Both the position numbers and the translations under genes were made by a program. This document shows, piece after piece, positions 25,188 through 28,047 of a DNA stretch of 28,047 nucleotides. The DNA is from Bdellovibrionales bacterium (GTDB taxonomy: Bacteria > Bdellovibrionota > Bdellovibrionia > Bdellovibrionales > UBA1609): contig JANQSX010000161.1 of NCBI GenBank assembly GCA_028279085.1, positions 1 through 28,047 on the forward strand, given 5' to 3'. Positions within the stretch are counted from its first letter, which is position 1; every line of letters begins with the position of its first letter. Under the pieces are notes generated by a model that ran no database searches, was not told the DNA's origin, and saw nothing but the letters and a program-made list of their open reading frames with translations.

Positions 25188-25361
25188 TCAAAAATTATGA
25201 TCGTGATCTTGAATAAAACTATGATCATGGAAGTGATTATGATCATGAGACTTGTTTAAATTAAAGAGAGATTTTCTTTTCGCTTCATCCGCTTCTTCTC
25301 TTGCCTCTTCCGCTTCTGCTACTACCGCTTTAGAAAACTGAGTAAAATATTCACAAAAAAA
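25188..25361 (-). pseudogene. Possible relic of a gene with a histidine-rich C-terminus
   Basis: The 310 bases between the frameshifted gene and tRNA-Ser (25052-25361) hold no intact gene. On the minus strand an open frame runs out of the tRNA and reads FTQFSKAVVAEAEEAREEAD, then a tail with SHDHNHFHDHSFIQDHDHNF and a stop. The composition looks coding, like a metal-binding tail. No start codon lies after the tRNA; the only upstream ATG is inside the tRNA. It may be a decapitated gene end, or chance. The rest of the gap (25052-25187) shows nothing. Confidence 0.3.
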
Positions 25362-25454
25362 TGGCGGAGGGAGAGGGATTCGAACCCTCGGTACGAGCAT
25401 TACTCGTACGGCCGTTTAGCAAACGGCTGGTTTCAGCCACTCACCCATCCCTCC
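25362..25454 (-). tRNA. tRNA-Ser (anticodon GCT)
   Basis: On the minus strand, acceptor GGAGGGA pairs with TCCCTCC, followed by G and an encoded CCA. The anticodon stem GCCGT/ACGGC encloses TTGCTAA, giving GCT for AGC/AGU serine codons. The long variable arm GTACGAGTAATGCTCGTAC is a perfect hairpin, as expected for class II. The T arm GAGGG-TTCGAAT-CCCTC is intact. A run of seven T follows the CCA directly. Confidence 0.95.
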
Positions 25455-25537
25455 TCTTATCCCTTTGAGACTGCCACAGGGCTTAAAAGGAATCAAGAAC
25501 ACTGTGTTTTCAATTTTTAAGAATACTAAAAAGATGT

Positions 25538-25543
25538 TATAGT
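25538..25543 (+). promoter_or_regulatory. -10 element of tRNA-Arg
   Basis: TATAGT ends ten bases before the first base of tRNA-Arg. No convincing -35 is visible 16-18 bases upstream. Confidence 0.45.
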
Positions 25544-25552
25544 GTTTGCTCT

Positions 25553-25626
25553 GCGCCCGTAGCTCAGCTGGATAGAGTACCTGACTACGGATCAGGGGGT
25601 CGGAGGTTCGAATCCTTCCGGGCGCG
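25553..25626 (+). tRNA. tRNA-Arg (anticodon ACG)
   Basis: Acceptor GCGCCCG pairs with CGGGCGC and the discriminator is G. The D arm has AGCTCAGCTGGATAGAGT. The anticodon stem CCTGA/TCAGG encloses CTACGGA, giving ACG for CGN arginine codons (A34 presumably becomes inosine). The T arm GGAGG-TTCGAAT-CCTTC contains one G-T pair. CCA is not encoded, unlike the Leu and Ser genes here. T-rich sequence follows. Confidence 0.95.
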
Positions 25627-25664
25627 TTTTCTTTTCTTTTCCTTTTTTCTAGGTTTTTTGTTTT

Positions 25665-25684
25665 GGCCCCCAATTGACTATACA
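25665..25684 (+). repeat. Left terminal inverted repeat of the IS
   Basis: GGCCCCCAATTGACTATAC lies 38 bases after the tRNA-Arg end. It matches the right terminus (26901-26920) with one mismatch region and one gap. Confidence 0.75.
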
Positions 25685-25707
25685 ACTTCATAGTTAAGGA
25701 GGAACAG

Positions 25708-26067
25708 TTGGAAGAAACAATAAAGGTCAAACGGAGGTGCTTTACAAAAGCGCAAAAAATCAGTATTTTAAATGAATTCAATATAAGCGGTATAAGCTTG
25801 TCGGAGTTGGCTAGGAAATATCAAATCAGTTCTGTTGCTTTGTACAGGTGGAGGAGAAAGATGAATAAGGAAAGTGTGCCTTTATTTCCGGATTATCAAC
25901 ATGTTGTTTCTGAATTAGAGAAAACAAAGAAAGAGAATGAACAATTAAAAAAAGCTTTAGGTGAATTAGCTGTGGAAAAACAGATACTCCAAACCAGCAA
26001 CGAGATTTTAAAAAAAAGGCAGATGAAAAAGATGTTTGTATCGCAAAAGAAGTCATTAAGGAAATAA
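25708..26067 (+). CDS. IS3-family transposase OrfA
   Basis: The 119-residue OrfA binds the IS ends. An N-terminal helix-turn-helix (about 12-50) includes FTKAQKISILNEF, SLSELARKYQISSVALYRWRRK. A leucine-zipper-like helix follows (about 65-105, VVSELEKTKKENEQLKKALG), used for dimerisation. The start is TTG at 25708, supported by AAGGAGGA seven to ten bases upstream. Eight A residues (26010-26017) near the end contain the slippery heptamer A-AAA-AAA in the OrfA frame. A -1 shift there enters the OrfB frame and reads KADEKDVCIAKEVIKE directly into OrfB, giving an OrfAB transposase. Confidence 0.9.
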   Translation: MEETIKVKRRCFTKAQKISILNEFNISGISLSELARKYQISSVALYRWRRKMNKESVPLFPDYQHVVSELEKTKKENEQLKKALGELAVEKQILQTSNEILKKRQMKKMFVSQKKSLRK

Positions 26068-26090
26068 GTTTAAGTGTAAGCAAGGCCAAG

Positions 26091-26906
26091 GTGTGCAGAA
26101 CTTTGGGTGTATGTCGGTCTTCTATTTACTGGAAAGAAAAGGGTAGCAGGTTGAGAAGATATAATAAGTTAGAAGATGCTTCTGTTTTAGAGGAGATCAA
26201 AGGGGTATTAAAAGATCGGCCTAGCTATGGTTATAAACGTGTAACAGCCATGTTAAACAAGAAGCGCATAAGGAAGGGTTTAAATATTTTTAACAAGAAG
26301 AGAGTTTATAGGGTTATGGACAAAAACGGTCTTCTTTTAAAGAGAGAAAGAATAAGGAAGAGAGATTTTAAGAAGACAGGGCAGATTATTACTGGTTTTT
26401 CAAATACAAGATGGTGTTCAGATGCTTTTGAGGTACATTGTTTCAACGGGGAGAGGGTATATGTAGCTTTTGCATTGGATTGCCACGATAGGGAATGTTT
26501 AGCTTATGTGGTTCACAACCGTCCTCTTCTGGCTGAGGATATTCAGGACTTGATGTTATTATCTGTGGAGAAGAGGTTTAAGAGTTCAAAAGCACCAAGG
26601 CAGATCCAGTGGTTGAGTGATAGAGGTGGGATATACCGCTGTCAGGAAACTGTACGCATGGGCCGTTATTTAGGTCTAAAGAGCTGCTTTACAGCTCCCT
26701 ACACACCGGAATCTAACGGAATGTCAGAAGCTTTTGTAGCTACTCTCAAAAGAGATTATGTCTACACTTCTGATTGTAAAGATGCACAAACAGTCATGAA
26801 ATTAATGAAAAAATGGATTAAGGACTATAATAATGTGGCTCCTCACTCTGGACTAGGCATGAAAAGTCCCGTAGAATACAGGAAATTGGTTAATCAAGCT
26901 GTATAG
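26091..26906 (+). CDS. IS3-family transposase OrfB (DDE integrase)
   Basis: This is the catalytic part of the transposase. An N-terminal HTH_21-type segment (about 25-85, RPSYGYKRVTAML) precedes the rve integrase core. Catalytic residues are D111 (WCSDAFEV), D177 (WLSDRGGIY) and E213 (GMSEAF), with exactly 35 residues between the last two. The frame is intact. It probably works as an OrfAB fusion made by -1 frameshifting at 26010-26016; the frame is open upstream of 26091 to that site. An independent GTG start at 26091 is possible but has no clear ribosome site. The last codons run into the right inverted repeat. Confidence 0.92.
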   Translation: MCRTLGVCRSSIYWKEKGSRLRRYNKLEDASVLEEIKGVLKDRPSYGYKRVTAMLNKKRIRKGLNIFNKKRVYRVMDKNGLLLKRERIRKRDFKKTGQIITGFSNTRWCSDAFEVHCFNGERVYVAFALDCHDRECLAYVVHNRPLLAEDIQDLMLLSVEKRFKSSKAPRQIQWLSDRGGIYRCQETVRMGRYLGLKSCFTAPYTPESNGMSEAFVATLKRDYVYTSDCKDAQTVMKLMKKWIKDYNNVAPHSGLGMKSPVEYRKLVNQAV

Positions 26907-27137
26907 TCCAAATGGGGGTCGCGACAATTTGTTTGCGTCACTACAGTTACTTTTTAAATCGCTTTTATATCTTTGTCCATCACATGGAAAATAAGCTGGC
27001 TTGTTATATCCTCCTGGTCTTAAGTTTCCCAGGCATCTAATAATAACATGACTATAATATTTTGTAGTACCAGAGCCGTTTACGCGTTTCGTACATGAGT
27101 TTGTATTACAGCTCCTCTCCTTACAGTATGTTTGCGG

Positions 27138-27203
27138 TTGTTGTTGTTGCTGTTGTTGTTGTTGTTGTTGCTGTTGTTGTTGTTGCTGTTGTTGTTGTTG
27201 TTG
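27138..27203 (-). repeat. Polyglutamine CAA/CAG tract
   Basis: The tract is 66 bases, 22 codons: 19 CAA and 3 CAG. The CAG interruptions sit at 27150-27152, 27171-27173 and 27186-27188. It separates the GFDSNG modules from the Cys-rich segment. Confidence 0.9.
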
Positions 27204-27206
27204 TAC

Positions 27207-27640
27207 TATTAGTGTATTGCAGATCTTGTTCCCCGAACTGTCAAAGCCACTTAAATACTCACCAGCAGGGCATGAACCCAAATTGGAAAAAGCAGGAGGA
27301 TTTAGAGGCTCACAATTCGGATTACCATTACTGTCAAAGCCGCTTAAATACTGTCCAGCAGGACACGATCCCAAAGTGACTAAAGCCGGATTTAGAGGCT
27401 TACACTTCTTATCTCCATTACTGTCAAAGCCTACTAAATGCTCACCAGCAGGACACGATCCAATTGGAGATTTTTTACATATCTTATCTCCATTACTGTC
27501 AAAGCCTACTAAATGCTCACCAGCAGGACACGATCCCACAATTTGACCCAAAGCCTGAGTATCTATAGGTTCACATTGCGCAACACCATTATTGTCAAAC
27601 CCTCTTAGGTATTCATTAGGTCCACAATTAACACCTGCCA
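27207..27640 (-). repeat. Five coding modules with the GFDSNG motif
   Basis: Five units of 20-30 residues carry a Cys-Pro/Gly-x-x-x-x-L-x-GFDSNG-x-x-x-C pattern with variable linkers. Units two to five share stretches such as CCATTACTGTCAAAGCC at the DNA level, pointing to recent expansion. Each unit has two cysteines that could form one disulfide. Confidence 0.8.
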
Positions 27641-28047
27641 CATCCACTACAGCATTATCATTATGACTATAGCAATCCAATAAAGAACAAGTAGAGACAG
27701 TGACAGGGGTGGTTGTTGTATCTTTCTCATACTCAATCTGGCATGAACTGACATAACAGCCGGTTGTGTCTGCGCTCGTACAGGGATCGTTGCCTCTTGT
27801 TTTTAAGACCCCTCCCCTTTCTCTTTTGTAATAAATTTTAAGCTCTCTATGTTTGTCCGTATCCGGTGTACTGTCCGAGTCCGGTTCTTCAAACTCTATT
27901 TTCATAATACCCAGATAGTTTTTAAATAGGTTAGTCTCTATTAGTGCTGTACCGCCTGTAAGGGGATCATCAGAGACATGGCTGTATCTTCTTAAAGAGG
28001 AAAGTGTATAAGTATCTGTTCCAGTGATTAGGTTAAGGCGGCTTGGA

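Larger units (their letters stand above)
25665..26920 (+). mobile_element. IS3-family insertion sequence (IS2-like)
   Basis: The element is about 1.26 kb with two overlapping-phase genes. Its left end GGCCCCCAATTGACTATAC and right end (reverse strand) GACCCCCATTTGGACTATAC are imperfect inverted repeats of about 20 bases. OrfB has the D-D-(35)-E triad. The transposase tail (ESNGMSEAFVATLKRDYV, PHSGLGMKSPVEY) resembles the IS2 group. No short target duplication can be found in the flanks. Confidence 0.88.
26853..28047 (-). pseudogene. Surface repeat protein, 3' end cut by IS, 5' end off window
   Basis: The frame is open from the right edge through an internal ATG at 27905 (SHVSDDPLTGGTALIETNLF precedes it), so the true start lies outside. 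Five modules of the type CPAGEYLSGFDSNGNxxC follow, then 22 consecutive Gln, then a Cys-rich segment (TYCKERSCNTNSC). Native sequence ends near DANKL at about 26921; the remaining codons to 26853 are read from IS DNA. The modules resemble cysteine-bearing repeats in secreted or pilin-like proteins of predatory and deltaproteobacterial genomes, by loose recollection only. No continuation exists left of the IS, so the 3' part was deleted or moved. It is likely nonfunctional or C-terminally altered. Confidence 0.75.

Noticed and set aside
25416..25781. 121-codon minus-strand frame across both tRNA genes
   Set aside because: It contains typical tRNA-derived peptides (GRIRTSDPLIRSQVLYPAELRAQ-like) and overlaps the IS start; not a gene.
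27095..27546. Two plus-strand frames rich in Val (VVVVAVVV) opposite the repeat protein
   Set aside because: They are the complement of the CAA/CAG tract and the GFDSNG repeats; no start context.

Overview
The window is AT-rich bacterial DNA (about one third G+C by eye) with dense genes, short intergenic gaps and Gram-negative envelope proteins: signal peptides, outer-membrane barrels ending in an aromatic residue, and a lipoprotein. Tandem DUF507 genes and adjacent fliL-like and fliA genes suggest a deltaproteobacterial or Bdellovibrionota-like lineage. That placement is inference from gene content; no rRNA is present.

Layout. 1-254: a tRNA-Leu gene, a terminator hairpin and a degraded inverted copy of the same tRNA, making an imperfect palindrome against the end of a uvrC that lacks its C-terminal HhH domain. 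254-2848 (-): uvrC and a secreted protein built from 35-residue helical repeats. 3021-5032 (+): two DUF507 genes and an outer-membrane barrel. 5100-10505 (-): SPOR-domain protein, PcrA/UvrD helicase, lysine 2,3-aminomutase and a membrane-anchored unknown. 10692-12074 (+): FliL-like protein and FliA. 12079-16847 (-): a likely operon, dusB, FAH-family hydrolase, purN, popT (DUF368), msrAB. 17100-25051 (+): a very large helicase/sigma-factor fusion, an outer-membrane protein, a triple-DUF2799 lipoprotein, a coiled-coil protein and a frameshifted secreted protein. 25362-25626: divergent tRNA-Ser and tRNA-Arg. 25665-26920: an IS3-family element that truncates a polyglutamine-bearing repeat protein running off the right edge.

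The most unusual object is the 17100-21464 gene. One polypeptide carries a predicted signal peptide, a lysine-rich stretch, an SF2 helicase core with an altered Walker A, an RpoH-like sigma region 2-3-4, and three further region-4-like modules. Its N-terminus (SLACVESFS) matches that of the 35-residue-repeat protein at 2000-2848 (SLACLESFS), so the two may belong to one exported family. An exported transcription-remodelling protein, acting on prey or host, is a speculative but testable reading. An incorrect signal-peptide call with cytoplasmic function is the main alternative.

Small palindromic repeats (TTCCGGC-type) occur three times; one lies inside msrAB and encodes part of its signal peptide.
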